In this document: positions 1-14,000 of the stretch, piece by piece
Layout of the letters: every line of letters begins with the position of its first letter
Position numbering within the stretch: the first letter of the stretch is position 1
Origin: Sabellastarte sp. h YS-2021
Taxonomy: Eukaryota > Annelida > Polychaeta > Sabellida > Sabellidae
NCBI GenBank assembly: GCA_964017235.1
Contig: OZ024931.1
Coordinates: 103,310,221 to 103,374,220 of the forward strand
Direction of reading: 5' to 3'
DNA: 64,000 bases
The notes under the pieces: generated by a model
The model's input: only the letters and a program-made list of their open reading frames with translations
Told to the model about the DNA's origin: nothing
The model's database searches: none
Made by a program: the position numbers and the translations under genes

Positions 1-2529
1 AATGTGCTTCTATATAATTATATTAACATAATACTCGTTTTCCATTGTCTACTATTTGGTTTTGATATAAAAAAATCCACAAACAAATCTATAACATTTC
101 CAAGCATTTAATCTGCTTCGTGCCAAGCAAAAAGAAAAAAAACGCATGCGCTGGCACGTGCAGCAGGGATGTGGGGGCTTCATGGTAACCTGGCGAATGA
201 ACAGGACACTATCCGTCAAAGCCAGAGCCCAGCTCAGGACGTTTTTTTCCTGTTTGGTGAGACCGGCAGCGTACCAGACATATGCATTTGTCCACTAGAC
301 GTATTTATGGAATGAAAAGTGTTGCCATGGCAGCAATTGTTGCACAAAACTAAATCATGTCCAGTTGTTCTTGTGGCAAATGCATTGCATATTACTTAGA
401 GATAATTATGAGATAAAACTGTCAGGAAGTAATGTTCTGTACAGAAGTCATTTGTTTTTATCCTTGTCTCTGTGTCTGGACATGCTGATTCACTTTTTGA
501 AAATATTTGTTATGCTGTTAATTTTTATTACTTTTCTTTTTTTCTATCTTATGTTAACACATTTCCCCTGATTGATTTCTTCAATTCTATGTTTTCTGTG
601 TTGTCTTGTCATTGCCATAAATGGTTAAAAAGCTTTTAGTACAGATGACATTCTAAGACTGTGCATTATTAAAAAGATAGACTCCCTTGAAAGGTCTTTA
701 TTGAACACATGGCCACACAACATCCAGCAATTCTGCAAGGTTTTATCACACATTTTGCTTGCAATACACACCCAACTCACACAAGCAACTGATATTATCA
801 CTCAAATGACAACAATATGCAATACCCACTAGGACAAAAAGTTTTCTAATATTTAAGCTTGAGAAAGAATAAAGCTTGTGAATTTAGACTAACATTAGCA
901 TTAGTGTACATATGCAAAAAAAAATAAAATGAAAATTTCCTCACGTTAGGTCCAACGATACTCTGATTTTACTACATGCTGCAAACTTACAGTTGCCAAT
1001 GCTTAAATCTGTTGGATGTCATCATATGCAACTTCATTTTATTTACCAAAATGACTACTGTGAACAAGTATAACCTTACATATAAGTCTATCACTATAGG
1101 ACTACAAAACTACATATCACAGTTCTGTTTATTTCATACAAACTCTCCACAATACAGAAGATATAGAAAAATATGAACTTTTGAATTGTGCGACGTCCCA
1201 CACAAGGAGGAATATAAATCACTGACATCACTTCTTAATACACCATATGTAAACGTTTAGCATTAATATCACAACAAGTAAACAGAGGTAAATTGATCCA
1301 CAGCCAGTTCTTGTCGTGCTGTTGTCATCAATGTCACTTACTGACCGCATCATTGAAATCTCTCTGGTTATAAACCCTACTTTACACAGCAAAATTTTTC
1401 ACATTAAAACAGCATATTTGAAGCTAAATATTTAGAATTACTGTTGCTTGCAACTTATTGAAAAAGTCTTATCACAACAGATGGTAAAGATTAAACACTA
1501 TCACTTGGTGAACAATAGCAAAACAGCAAAATTTAAACAGTTAAAAAAAAAACAAAAAAAAAACCCTATCCCTATTTTTTGCATTTCGGTAAAATATCCT
1601 GTTATTAAATATCAACCAAATCTATGATAACCATGTTGTTTTTATACACTTTGATTCTCTAATGCATGTACCTGTTGAGAGTTTCTATTTTTCATTGGTT
1701 TATGATACAAAACCGAAATATAAATTTGTTGCAGAAAGAAACACCAAATAGGGTTATCAGAAGGTTCACCAAATAGATTGATTTTATCATATTCTCAGTC
1801 ATTTCATATTCTCAGGACTTTCAATGTAATCTACTGCAGTATTAGAACTGACACAGGTTTGGTATAATGACAAACAGGAATCATTCCTACAAAAAGGCCT
1901 CAGGTTCAGACTCTGTATGATACAAGAAATGAAACACCCTTGCTTAGTATGCTGAAGCTCCACAAAACGGATACTGTGAAGACCTTATGCTTCACATTAC
2001 ATATAGAGGCATGGCATGTGAACTGAATCTCACAGCAACTGCTGTACTCAGGATTCTAAATGACAGCCATATTGATCTCCACCTTGAAATCTGTACCTAC
2101 AAAATTTCAGCCGGTTAAACATTTTACCATCCTTTATTTCACAAGGCATTAACTGAATTCCAAAATAACAACAAAATTCCTCTTTCTTAAAAAAAAAACA
2201 CTTCTTTTTGACACTCCTTAAGAAGCACTGTGCCCTAACATATACATTAACACTTGATACCAGCCAGTTTTATCAGGGAGGTGTTCTATAGTCAGTGTCA
2301 ATACACCTCTATATAGCTTTCTTTTGAGTAAGATTAATTCTGTGTATAAAATTATTGCATTAACTTTCTTTGGTTTTCCAAATCAAACCACTTCTTGGTA
2401 ATATCTATGTGGTGCATGAACTGTAGGTAAAGGTCTCTCATACAATTGTGACTCTAATCTTCCTGTAAGAGTGTATTTGACACATACAAATGAACAACAA
2501 GCATTAAGTCTCTTCCAAAGTATGTTTTG
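1..2529. other. 3' flank or distal 3' UTR, no recognised gene
   Basis: AT-rich sequence. I see no conserved protein and no array. Positions 140-290 are clearly richer in GC and open in two frames; this is treated as a finding. The short A/T-run ORFs look random. Confidence 0.5.
697..702 (-). terminator. possible USP22 polyadenylation signal
   Basis: On the minus strand this reads AATAAA, followed downstream by a short spacer and T-rich sequence. If used, the USP22 3' UTR would be about 4.3 kb and would include the hAT-like MITE. Other AATAAA-like hexamers occur between this site and the stop, so the choice is a guess. Confidence 0.25.
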
Positions 2530-2537
2530 GTTGAGAG

Positions 2538-2913
2538 TAGGGACGTCATCGTGTACCGTGATATCGTCATATCGCCGATGTTTCAAGTCCGCACACAATA
2601 TCGAGCTTTGTATGCATAACCCGATTTCCAGGGTTTAGTTACCTCATTAGTGAAAATTAAATATGTGGGTGTACATGAGCCTGACCTCGTAACTGGAAAT
2701 GGCTCTCAGTTTATTCTAAAATGAAGATCCTTGGATTTTATCCTTAATAAGTAAAAATCTTTGTTATTTCAGAGAATTTACAGGTTTATAATGTTTTGAA
2801 TTAAAAATATGAAGTTGAAATATAGATATTAACTTAGTGATTAATACCGCGATATCACCCACTGTTTTGTTCACGGTATCGAGACAGCAAACTTCTACAC
2901 AATGACGTCCCTA
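2538..2913. mobile_element. hAT-like MITE, 376 bp
   Basis: The ends are inverted copies of TAGGGACGTCATYGTGTA, with one mismatch in about 17 bp. The element is flanked by a perfect 8-bp direct repeat GTTGAGAG at 2530-2537 and 2914-2921. An 8-bp target duplication is characteristic of the hAT superfamily. No transposase is encoded, so it is non-autonomous. The inside has a further inverted pair around GATATCG and CGATATC-type words. Confidence 0.85.
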
Positions 2914-2921
2914 GTTGAGAG

Positions 2922-4982
2922 CATAATAAATACACACATGAACACAAATGGGCACATATATACATAGGTATGGTGAAACTAGGTCTGCATGTGAGAAAAC
3001 CTACACCACACCATTTTGATTGAAAGGTTAAGACTTGAATATCACAACATGCACCATCCTGTGCAATGTCTTACTCATATGTGATGCAAGGCAACTACAC
3101 CAATCAACTCAGTGGTCTGAAATCTGAAACCACTGACACCATAATGACTTGGATACAACACAAAAGCTGACCAGCATAAGACACACAGCACACTGACTTT
3201 ACACATAGCAATGAACTTCTGAATTTTCAACCACTGAAAATGTGGATCAATTTTCAAAAACTTGTGCATTAAATGACTTGTCTAGTTAAAATTCAGCTAT
3301 ATTGTTGGAACAGATGCTAGACAACTGTCCAACTATAAAACACCTAACTTTGAGATTCCACTTCATAGAAGTGTTTAAATATATGCACAACAGTCAATAT
3401 TCATATAACTTGTCATAAAAACAGAGACCCTCAGTAGGCAAGAACCTAAGCCCACGGGTAGAATTGGAGATGCACCAAGTGGACACTTCAGAAATTGCCC
3501 ACTATTTCACATGTAAGAGTTGGTGCAAGACCCATGTCTATGCATTGGTTTGGACTGCCGATCACTCAAAAATTTACACGCCAAAAACAGAAGAAGTGTT
3601 GCCAACAGTTGTTGCCAAATCTCACCCGACACCTCATCTGCTCCTCTTGGATAAACATATACTCAAAACTTGATAAATATCCATGCAGGGGTTTAGATTG
3701 TAGAACACCCATAACTTCTATTGCCATCACTATCACTACCACCCAGGCTTTATGTCCAGGCTTTATGGCTTGGGTTTAAAAGGATGCAAAATACCAGCTT
3801 TTCACTCATCCATATGTATCAGTTTTGCTCATAGCATACTTAGCATAACTTACAAAGTGTTCATATCCTTAAGATTACACATAAAACATTTCACATCAAT
3901 CCCATGTGAGAACAGGATTCAATTTCTACAACATTAAAAAAGTTTTAACATACTTGGTACAAATTGCATTTTTGTTTTAATTATATCACAAAAATAGGTG
4001 AAAGTATGATTAACAGTCTGTTTTAAATGTGTGTATTTTGTCTTAACTTTTGATAATTTAATGCACTTTGCCTCAACACCTATTTAATCACTATCAAATA
4101 AAACACTGCAGAACATAGCATGTAAACAGAAGAACAATTAGTTCCATTTGTGCAAGGACAGCATCTAACGCGTAACCTCACCAGTACACGCTAAGCATAC
4201 AAGTCTTAATACTTTCAAAAGAAATGCACAAAATGGGCACCTAGTCAGCAGACCCACAATATGACAATTTTGCAGACTATTTAAGAAATAAGTGGGCTCC
4301 AAATGTGTTTTCATAAACTCTGATTACTTTAGCTCGCATTTCAAAGGAGCCAGCACAGTGTCCATCAGATCACAGACATAGAGTTTGTTCAGAGGTGGGG
4401 AATTGGGGCTGAACAGCAAGGAGTTGTCACATTAAACAAGTCACAGTACACAATCCAGGAGACAACTACTCCTGGTTGCCATGAAATTAAGCTTGAAATA
4501 AATAGAAATAGCTATATATACGCATGTTAAACTTTACACTTACACGGACGAAACACTGACTCTGGTCAACAAAAGGTTTGAATTAATAATAAAGCCTTTA
4601 AGTAAACTGGTTGTGAAATAGTTTAAATTGACAAAAAGTACAGAGAAGACACGACATGCAACATTTATAATTAATTTGGCCTCCCTGTCAAATAATAAGA
4701 GTACTGTAAAACAGGAAACATGTAGATGAATCCAAATATAATCAAGTGACAGAAAAACTTTTTTGAGATATACTTACTTGAATAGCTAATTGTGACCATC
4801 AGCAAATTCATTGATTCACTTGAACTATTAAACATAACACATCTGAACTGTTCATACGACTGACTTTTAACAAAAACAAAAGAGCTTTGGAGATGAAATT
4901 CAGAAATGAGTGCATTATCACAGAACCATGGCAATATGTCCGCTGGTCAAGCATTTAAATTTCCTACATGTGTGCATTACTG
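2922..4982. other. likely USP22 3' UTR, no other gene seen
   Basis: AT-rich single-copy-looking sequence directly after the USP22 stop codon in transcript order. No ORF has recognisable protein similarity, and I see no tandem array. Confidence 0.45.
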
Positions 4983-5025
4983 CTAGTCATACTCCAGGAT
5001 CTGCTTGTGGTAAAACAGCAAGTAC
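4983..5025 (-). CDS. USP22: USP22 terminal coding exon
   Basis: This 43-bp exon encodes [13 protein letters not shown] and a TAG stop. YLLFYHK is the conserved last strand of USP domains, and QILEYD aligns with the usual QFLEYE C-terminus. The acceptor is CTGTTTCAG. Everything below 4983 would be 3' UTR and 3' flank. Confidence 0.95.
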
Positions 5026-8000
5026 CTGAAACAGACACAAAACCTTCTACAATACAGAACATATACCTTGAGAAGTACAAAGAACTAGCATAGAAAACAT
5101 GCCTCCAATAAGATGAACTAAAAATCCATTCAGCCTACATAACTTTGGAATTCTAAGTGGGTATGCAGAGGTGGCAACTCTGTTCAGTTAACTATTATTT
5201 TTTGTATCAGCCATTAATTTCATATATCATCAACATTTTACTATTTTGTGCTGTGAAATGTTGCATTTGGGTCTACTATTCATTTAAAGATTAAAAATGA
5301 CACGCAAAAATGAGTAATTTCCTGGTGCAGGTCTGCAGGAATCTGTATTGTAAACCTAGGAACTACATGAACTCTTTTTGACTTCAGATGTCCAAGGTAC
5401 GTTGGTAACACCAAAGGGGCCTTGTTATATTTGTTATGGCTTGGATTTAAACAGATTGGTGGCAGACTCTCAAACTATTTCGTGGGAGACATGTCTCTAC
5501 ATGTAGTCCTTTCATTTAGAAGCAAAATTTTATTTTCAAAATCAACATTTTTACATTTGTTATTCCTAAATATAACTTTAAATCAATATTGCTATAAATA
5601 TTATCACTCTCCATAAATATTAAAAATTGTGATCAGAACATGTTGCAATGTTAAGAACATGTTGTAATGTTAGTTCAACATATGTCTTTAGGTAAATAAT
5701 AAGACAGCGTATTTTTGACTGACCCTTCACTGTCCAGCACCTCAGTGAGTGAAGCCTTGGTCAGGAGGTGGTCCTCACAGCGGAACCAATGGTCTTTGTG
5801 CTGTCGGATGAAGCAGGTATAATGTCCTGAGTCTGCCGTGCCTCGGTGATTTACCACCGCATACAAAGAATACCTGCCAATGTACAGCGAGTTTGTAAAC
5901 ATGAAGCATATATTTATACACAAACAAGTGTACAGGTAGTTTGTAAAACAGAAGCGTATATTTATACACAAGCAAGTGACTCAGTGGTTTACCACTGCAT
6001 ACAAATAGCTGCAACTATAAAGGTTAGACAGTAGAGCTAATACTATGAAACTATGCTCTGTAGGAGAGAAAAAATTCACACTCACTTTGAATCTATGAGG
6101 TTTTTCATAACACCAGTTTTCACTTGATTTACTCGTTTTTCAGTTTTCACTTGAAAAATACCCATTCACCCATTACCTATCACTGTACACTTTAAACTCT
6201 CTCATTTCTAATTTTAACACTGGATATATTCCACTTACTTTTTAAAGACGTTCCCCTCATTTGATATGACTAGAGCTTAACATTCACTTGTTTTCACTCT
6301 TAACATTAGAGCTTGCCACTCACTTGTTTTCACTTGAAAGACTAGAGGATTCCCTGATGACTTGCTGGTTGTAGCCGTTGTTGTGACTGCGGGAGGAGGA
6401 CATAAAAGGTGTCATGTCCAGCTCCTCAGGGAATGACACAAATGTGGAGATCTTCTTGTGGTAGCCAGTGGAATGCTCAAATCTCTGCAAGCCAAAATAC
6501 ACATTTAACGAGTTTGTTAACAGCTAACAGCTTGTGAAACATCATCAAGTAAATCTTAAAATTCTTGTGGTACACAGTAGTAAATTCAACCTTTACAGAA
6601 TACAAGTAATCAACTAATTTTACAACACATATCTTGCATTTTGTTAAAGGTTCCGAAACAATTTCAATCACAGCAAACAAGAATCATATGGAGACAAATT
6701 GTAACAAATTTTATTGTAATTTAACTTTTTACAAGTTAAATACTTACCTTATCCTCACAAGTGCTTGGTTTGGTTTTGTTACATTTTATTGCGTAAAATA
6801 GCCTTACCTTATCCTCACAAGTGCTTGAATACAACCATAACAGGTGGAGGGTATTTGTTTTGGCCACACTGTTAGATGATTGTCAGACAAGGGGTCACCA
6901 AATAAAGCACTGATAAGAGGATAAGATAAGCTTCCATACACCACATCTTAGGTTAAAAGTTACTTCTTCATCACAGATGAGTAATTTGCTACCCTCAACA
7001 AGCGATCCATGATGTGGTCGTCATTGTTGCTGCTGTTGTAGACAATTTTACAACAAATCATATAGCAGAATTAACCATCACCCAGTGTTGGCCGGAGATG
7101 TCTGCATGACTCCCCAAACAAGATGTCATCATCTGACAATGAGAATATCTCCAAGCAGGCAAACTAAACTGCAAAAACTGCAGATATGGGGCCGTATGTA
7201 AATTAAGGCATATGTCAGTGACACAACACTTGTATAACTGGAGAGAACATAAATATGCGAGTCATATGAATAAGATGTATAAATACACAAAAAATTGACT
7301 ACATGCTGAGGTGAATGCACAAGACCCAATTTGTTCATGGACTGGTCATGGGATTGCCAAGCTACATCTTCGAGTAGAATGTAGTAAAGACTTGTGGGTC
7401 TTTCAATAACAAGAGTTTGATATCTGCTGAGGTAAGACCCCACTCTTGAAAACTAAAGAGGCAGCCATGGATGTAATATGTGTCTCAATGTATAGATTCT
7501 GAGAATCAGAATCAAAGGACTGGCTATCTAATCATGCATCCAGATTGATCCAGAAAGAGATAGCAGAACTCAAGATATCTCCATCAAGCCTTCCTTAAAA
7601 GATATGAGCAAGAGATTCTTCCCCTCCTTGAAGTACTTGTACTGTCTTGATAGTAACTAAGTACTGTAAGAGGGCAGAGTGTCACAACATCAGTCCAACG
7701 TCAGCTCAAGAAAGGTTTGTGAGCTGGAATGACCACTGGTTTGAGCCATCTGGGGCATTGTAAGCCAACTGATTCTTGCTAAAAGGCAGGAGAAGGAGAC
7801 TTTCCCTTTTGTCCAAGCAGTAGACCTGTCCAAGAAGGATGTAAGTGCTGTAGAAGGACAACGAAGCATGTGTCCAGGCAAGTTGAGTTCAGGAATGATC
7901 TAGAGCTGAAGTGACCACTGGAGGCAATCTAGACCAACTGAGGCTAATAGGTCCTTGTTGAAAAGGTAGGTAGGAGGGAGAACTGTAAACTCCTTCCTAT

Positions 8001-11000
8001 GAGGCTTGTGTCTGAAGGAGCCAAAGTCCCAGAATACACTTCCAATGTCATTGCAACAGTCTTGCAAGTCAAACTTTTTTAGACTGACCTCCTTTTAAAG
8101 GTTAACAAGAAGCCTTTTGTGAAAACCAACAGAAGCAAAGGCAAATCCCTTGATGCTGTACCTCTGTTAGCAGTGGGCTTCTCTCTATAACACTTGCAAT
8201 AGGCCTATAAAGATGCAGGCTTTGGTTCAACTCCTGCACAAAAAATGTAAATGATCAGCTATGGCTGCTGCAAAGCCAACAAAAGTGACAGGTTTCAGAT
8301 TTTTTGCAAGTAAATGGATCAAAAAATCTGGTATATTTGAGACCGTAGGCTCTGAGATGGCCACCTTATTCTGTGGGTACCAGAGCTCAAAATGGCCCAT
8401 CATGACTCATACATTCCAAGATGAGGGTCCTTGAGATGCCCTAAATCTCTCTATCCCTTGCCCAGAGAATGATATAAGAGATTCTGAGTGGTGTTAAGGT
8501 GCCAAGCATGAAGGTGCCAATGCAACTGATTCAGATGGTATTTCTGACTGAATGGCTGTTTCTGAGACCAGTGAAGTAGCTGTAATGGAGGTTTGGTTGA
8601 ATGACTCACCAGACCCCAAAGCCAATGCATCATGGGCCACCAAGGGGCCACTACAATCATTTTGTACCTGGTGTTCACTTGTTCAATGACTTTTTGGAAT
8701 AAGTGGTATAGGACAAAAGGCCTAGCAGTCCAGGACCTCCAACAAGATGTTTAATGCATCTATGTTCAGAGCATTTGCATCCGGGACTAGCAACATAGAA
8801 TGGAAGTTTGTGACTCATTGGTGGCAAACATCTCTACCATTGGTATTTGACAAACTATGTAAATCAAATAGAATATTAAAGATGAAGCCTCTCCTGTCTG
8901 TATTATTTCGTTCTTTGTGGAGAGGCTGTCATGACATCTAGGCAACCCTGAATATATCTGGCTCATATGAGAATATTTCAAGGATTGCAGTAGGCCAAGA
9001 TGCAGCATACCTGCATAAAACACCTATTGTTGATTTGTGCCAAACTTGCACGTTGTCTAGAACCATAAAGGGAGTAAGAACCATTCTGTACATATTACTT
9101 TTGTCCCTTCTGTAGAGATCATTGAGTATGACATTTAAGTAACCCCAGAATATTTCTGTCTCTTAAGAGTATATTTCAAGGATTGTAGTAGGCCAGGATG
9201 CGCCAAACCTTTATCCCTTCTGGAGATATGTTGAGTATGACCTTTAAGCAACCAAGAATATGTCTGTTATGAGTATATTTTCAAGGATTGCAGTAGGCCA
9301 AGCTGCACCAAACTAGGAGGTATACGCTCCCCCCCTGTTTGTTCAGATAACCGAACACAGTGGTGTTGTCTGATGCTATCAGAATTCTTTTGTGTGGAAT
9401 TTGTCTTGAAGGCTTTTAAGGGCTGAACACACTGCCTTCAGCTGTATGACATTGAAATGTAATATATACATTTTTAACTGTCCAAAGCCACTAACTGTGA
9501 TGCTTATAGATGGGATCATCAACCCTGGTTTAATGCATCTACGAAAATAAGGGAATTGTGCACCCGTGTATAGAAAAGGCATCCTATTTCCCATTTTTTT
9601 GGCATTTTCCACCAGTGAATATGCTTTTTCAGAAGGATTTGAAACAGGAATTCTCACAACTAGTGACTGGAGATATTGCCAGTTTTTTCTAGATACCACT
9701 GAAAGGCACACATACATAACTGACCCATTGGAATAGTCTTTTCCAAAGATGCTAGTATCCCTACGTGGGATATAAGCAACCTTGGGGTTAACTGTGATGA
9801 GATCGCCATGACTTGAATAGAGTCTCAGGTATTTAATTTTTTCGAGGTAGAAAGAAATTTCCTGGTACCAAAATGTAATGGTAACCCAGGAAATCGATAT
9901 CACGAAGCCCAGTTGATGCATAATTGGATGAGTTCTTTGGTTTGAACCCAATACTGGTGTCTTTTACGTACGCTAAACAACCAGTGATCTAGGTATATGG
10001 TGAAAGAAATTTCCTGGTACCAAAAAGCAATGGTAACCTAGGAAATCGATATCACGAAGCCCAGTTGATGAATAATTGGATGAGTTCTTTGGTTTGAACC
10101 CAATACTGGTGTCTTCTACGTACACTTGACGACCAGTGGTCTAGGTATATGGTGAACTCCTATTCTGTGAGACTGAAGAATGAGATTTGCCTCTTTACTA
10201 CTCGCATGATACTGTAGAGGGGTCGCTAACCCGAATTTCCTAATGCTTTGAAGTGATAGGTTTGCCAGTGTACATTAAACTGAAGTAGATGTTGAGAAAC
10301 TTGTGAATCGGTACATAGAAGAACGCATCTTTTGTAACCGAATTTCTAATAATTTCTGATGTCTCCAGTTTAAAAGATGGGACAAGTAGGTATTTATTGA
10401 CCTAGTAAACGAACTTCACTCGTGGGCAGTGATCGTTGAATTCGTAGTTAGAAATCAATTCAGGACACTGAGATCTATCATACTATTATACAAGAATAAA
10501 CTGCCATAGAAACCTGGAGTTCTGCAATTGTAGAGTGGATGAATTGCTTTCTTTTGAAGGATTTCCAGCAATATTTCAGCGGTATATTTACTGTAGCCAT
10601 GTTTTCCTGTCTGACGTCATCGCTTTGCATTGTGGGTAGTACAGGTATTGGGGAATTCGATTGGAGAGTAATTTGACAATCCCAACTGAAGATTCGCACA
10701 ACTCTGGGATGGCAATGAAAACATATCCCATCACTGCCAGTAACACTGCAAGAAGAGCCTCCATGGTGACTTGCATTAATGTAGCCACGTTCTTCTGTAT
10801 CCCTCTGACCTGGTAAACTAGGCAGAGTGGTACGACGATCTTTTGTGGTTAGTAGGGGAAAATTACTGGACATAGCTCCTGTCCTGAATATACTGTGCAA
10901 AATACACTGTAAAAGTTGGAAGCAAGGACTTCAACATATAATATAATATAACATAAAATCTCATCTAGCCAGTTTGATCTTCGTTGAGTTTGCAGAAGAA

Positions 11001-14000
11001 TTAACTCAAAAGTCACAGTATTCTTTCCAATGGAGACATGGCCATAGGAAGGTTCTCTGTCCATATTTTCATGTCTTGATAAGCAGGAAGTTCACTGTAC
11101 CTGCTGGGAAACAAAATAATAACTGCAAGGATCCGTGGATACGCTTCTGTAGTCGTTCTTTTGGAGGGAGACCTGTTACTGTACCAGAGTGGCGCTCCAC
11201 CCACAGTAAAGAATCTACGACCTCCGCTGCCAAGACAACTGCATTCTTTCTTCTTTGCACAAGGTAATATTCATGGTGTGCCATCAAATAAGGGACCATA
11301 AAGCAGTTTTCCACTGAAAACTTTACAGCAAAATCTTCTCTGCATCCCTTTCATCGACAAGGAGGTAGTTCCAGTCGAATAATGGGCGAGTACAGCCGAA
11401 GATATACACCGTCTTCCACTGAAGACTTTACAGCAACATCTTCTTGCACATCTTATTCTGACCCTTTTCAGGACAAGGGAGGCAGAATTAGTGGTAGTAC
11501 CAGTCGAATAATGGACAACTACAGGTAGGTGCACGCTTGCACGCTTCAAAACTTCATAGATCTTCATCCATGAATGGACGATAATAAGGAAAAGTACGTG
11601 TTGCTCCCATATCGACCAAAAATATGATGAAGATCTCTCGACAATTGCCTGTCGACAATGAGTACGGCGCATGCGCGGACATGTGCAGACAAGGGGTCAC
11701 CTGCCGACAAGAAAATTCTTTTAAAAAAATACTTATCGGTCGATACGTTTTGCTCCACAAAACCAAACCAAGCACTTGTGAGGATAAGGTAAGGCTATTT
11801 TACGCAATAAAACAAATATTTAGTTGTCAATGCATAATCATCAAGTTTTCACCATAAATGTTGCTGACAGTACAACTTAAAGGTACTTCATTAAAACCAG
11901 GTCAGACATAGCACCAAAATATAAGCCAGAGATGTTACAGTTTCGACAAATTCAACAGAAATAACAATATTATGCTGTATCAGAAGCAAATTTATTGTCA
12001 TTTTGCTGGAACAAAGTATAAAGTAGCAAACAACAAAATCATGAATGATGAGGCAAAATTAGTTTAATTTTTTTAAGCACGAACTCTCCGAGGCTTGCAC
12101 TTCCAGAGATTAATTTTTTGTAAGTCATTTTTTTTTTTTTTTGTCACCGGACTTTCATGGAATTTGCGTTTCTAGCAAGGAATCTGCCCTACCAGTGTAC
12201 ACTACCCATGTTTATGATTGCTTTGAAGCTATGATGCCAGTGCCCTACTGATGGCTTTGTATCTCGTGCCCATAGATCACAAGACTTTTCAGCCTTGTTT
12301 ATTATTTCAAACTAGACCTACGCATCGGAGAACAGATGCAAATTTGTATCCACTGGAAAGACAACTCACCAAAGCCAGTGAACCATCGTTTGACCTTGAA
12401 GGAGGGGCTCAAGGTCAAATCTGACCACATCAGAAGATTCCCTACCGATGGTTTCCCATAAGTTGGTTTCACATTGCAAACCTCTAGGACCAATAATAAG
12501 CAAGTCATAAGCACTTTTAAGTTTGGCTGTCCTTGTTTGACCTTGCAGGAGGGGTCCAAGGTCAAATCTGACCAATCAGAAGATTCCCAGCCCATGATTT
12601 TCTATAAGTTGGTTTCACACTGAAAACCTCCAGGACAATTATAAGCGAGTTATAAGCACTTTTAAGTTTGGCTATCCTCATTTGACCTTGAAGGAAGGGT
12701 CAAATCTGACCACATCAGAAGATTCGCAGCCCATGATTTCCTATAGGTTGGTTTCACATTGCAAACCTCTAGGACCAATAATAAGGGAGATAAAGGCACT
12801 TTTAAAGTCCGCTAAGTGGGGTACTTTGGCACTCCCTGGTTCACCTTGAATTGAGAGCTTCAAGGTCAAATGTCTGCTAGGTTGTAGAGGACATGTATAT
12901 CTGTTATACATGATCACCTATGTAGAAATTCAACCTTCTACCTATGAAAACCAGCCAGTAGAAAAAGGTAGATAATTATCAAAGAAATATCCGCGGCGGC
13001 CATCTTGTCCCCCCCCCCCCCCCCCCCCCCCCCAATGATGTTATTCTGCAAATTTGGTGAACCTAGGTGGTGTAGTTTTCCTCTGAGAGCGTTAATGCCG
13101 AAAATCTCTCTACACGCAGTGGTCGTGGCATAGCGAACGCTAAACCAAAGTATCCACCTGATGCCTCCAGTGGATACAATAAAAGTGGTATTAGTGACTA
13201 AATGTCTGACCCTGAAGCAGAGTAAATATAAATATGAATGCCTAATATACATACGGAAATATACATATGGAAAAATCTCAGATCCTGAGATGGACACAGA
13301 TGTAAAGTACCTTTGTACTTGTATTTGACAAGTGTATTTTTGAAGTTGGTGCTTATAGAAACTGTTGTATTTAAGCGTCTCGCAAGGGACGCTTGTTTGT
13401 GTATGGGAGACCTTCAGGCTCCGCCGGCTCCTGCGGCTCCGCATTTTGTTTTCCTTATAACTCTGTAACCGTCAGGCGGATTCTTTCCAAATTTGGCAGG
13501 TTTAGGCAGTAGCCTTGGGGAATTTTTTTGAATATGCTGCAGTGATATTTCCACCAATCAGAGAGGTCACATAACCAAAAAAATCTTTTTTCGATGGGGA
13601 AGCTTGTCCGGATGATAACTTGAAAGGAATTTTATCAATTCACCTGAAACTTGGCAAATACATTCATTCTATTAAAATCTGGAAATCATTAGATTTTGGC
13701 ATTGATTGGTTAAGAAATGGCCGAGTAATTAATGATTAATTAATCATTATGAATTTTCCTTATTATGCTTATATCTCGAAAACCATGCTAGATAGAGCGA
13801 TTTCGACGAAATTTTTGACCCACAGGGTATCTTTGCAGAGTAGTTATCCCAATTTTCAAAAAATTTTTGTCTCGCCAAAAATGGCGGCCATTTTGAATTT
13901 TCGAATTTTCCCCAAAAATTGCAAAACATAAAAATGCTTATATCTCAAAAACCGTGCTAGATAGAGCGATTTCAACGAAATTTTTGACCCACAGGGTAGC

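Larger units (their letters stand above)
6700..11812 (-). mobile_element. DIRS-1: decayed DIRS-type retrotransposon
   Basis: The right end (11770-11812, ending CAATAAAA) is inverted to 6784-6826 (TTTTATTGCGTAAAATAGCC then CTTACCTTATCC). A second inverted pair joins 6744-6783 with 11756-11793. These match in layout the terminal repeats and internal complementary region of DIRS-2. Between them are minus-strand remnants in the order expected for the family: recombinase near 7.7-8.0 kb, the RT/RNase H C-terminal part near 8.45-8.7 kb, and RT plus RNase H near 9.4-9.95 kb. Gag is not recognisable. Many stops, frameshifts and internal duplications show an old, dead copy. Confidence 0.8.

Noticed and set aside
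5675..6034. Alternative frames over the USP22 His-box exon
   Set aside because: Shadows of the spliced exon 5724-5873; reading on past the donor gives [11 protein letters not shown] with no family match.
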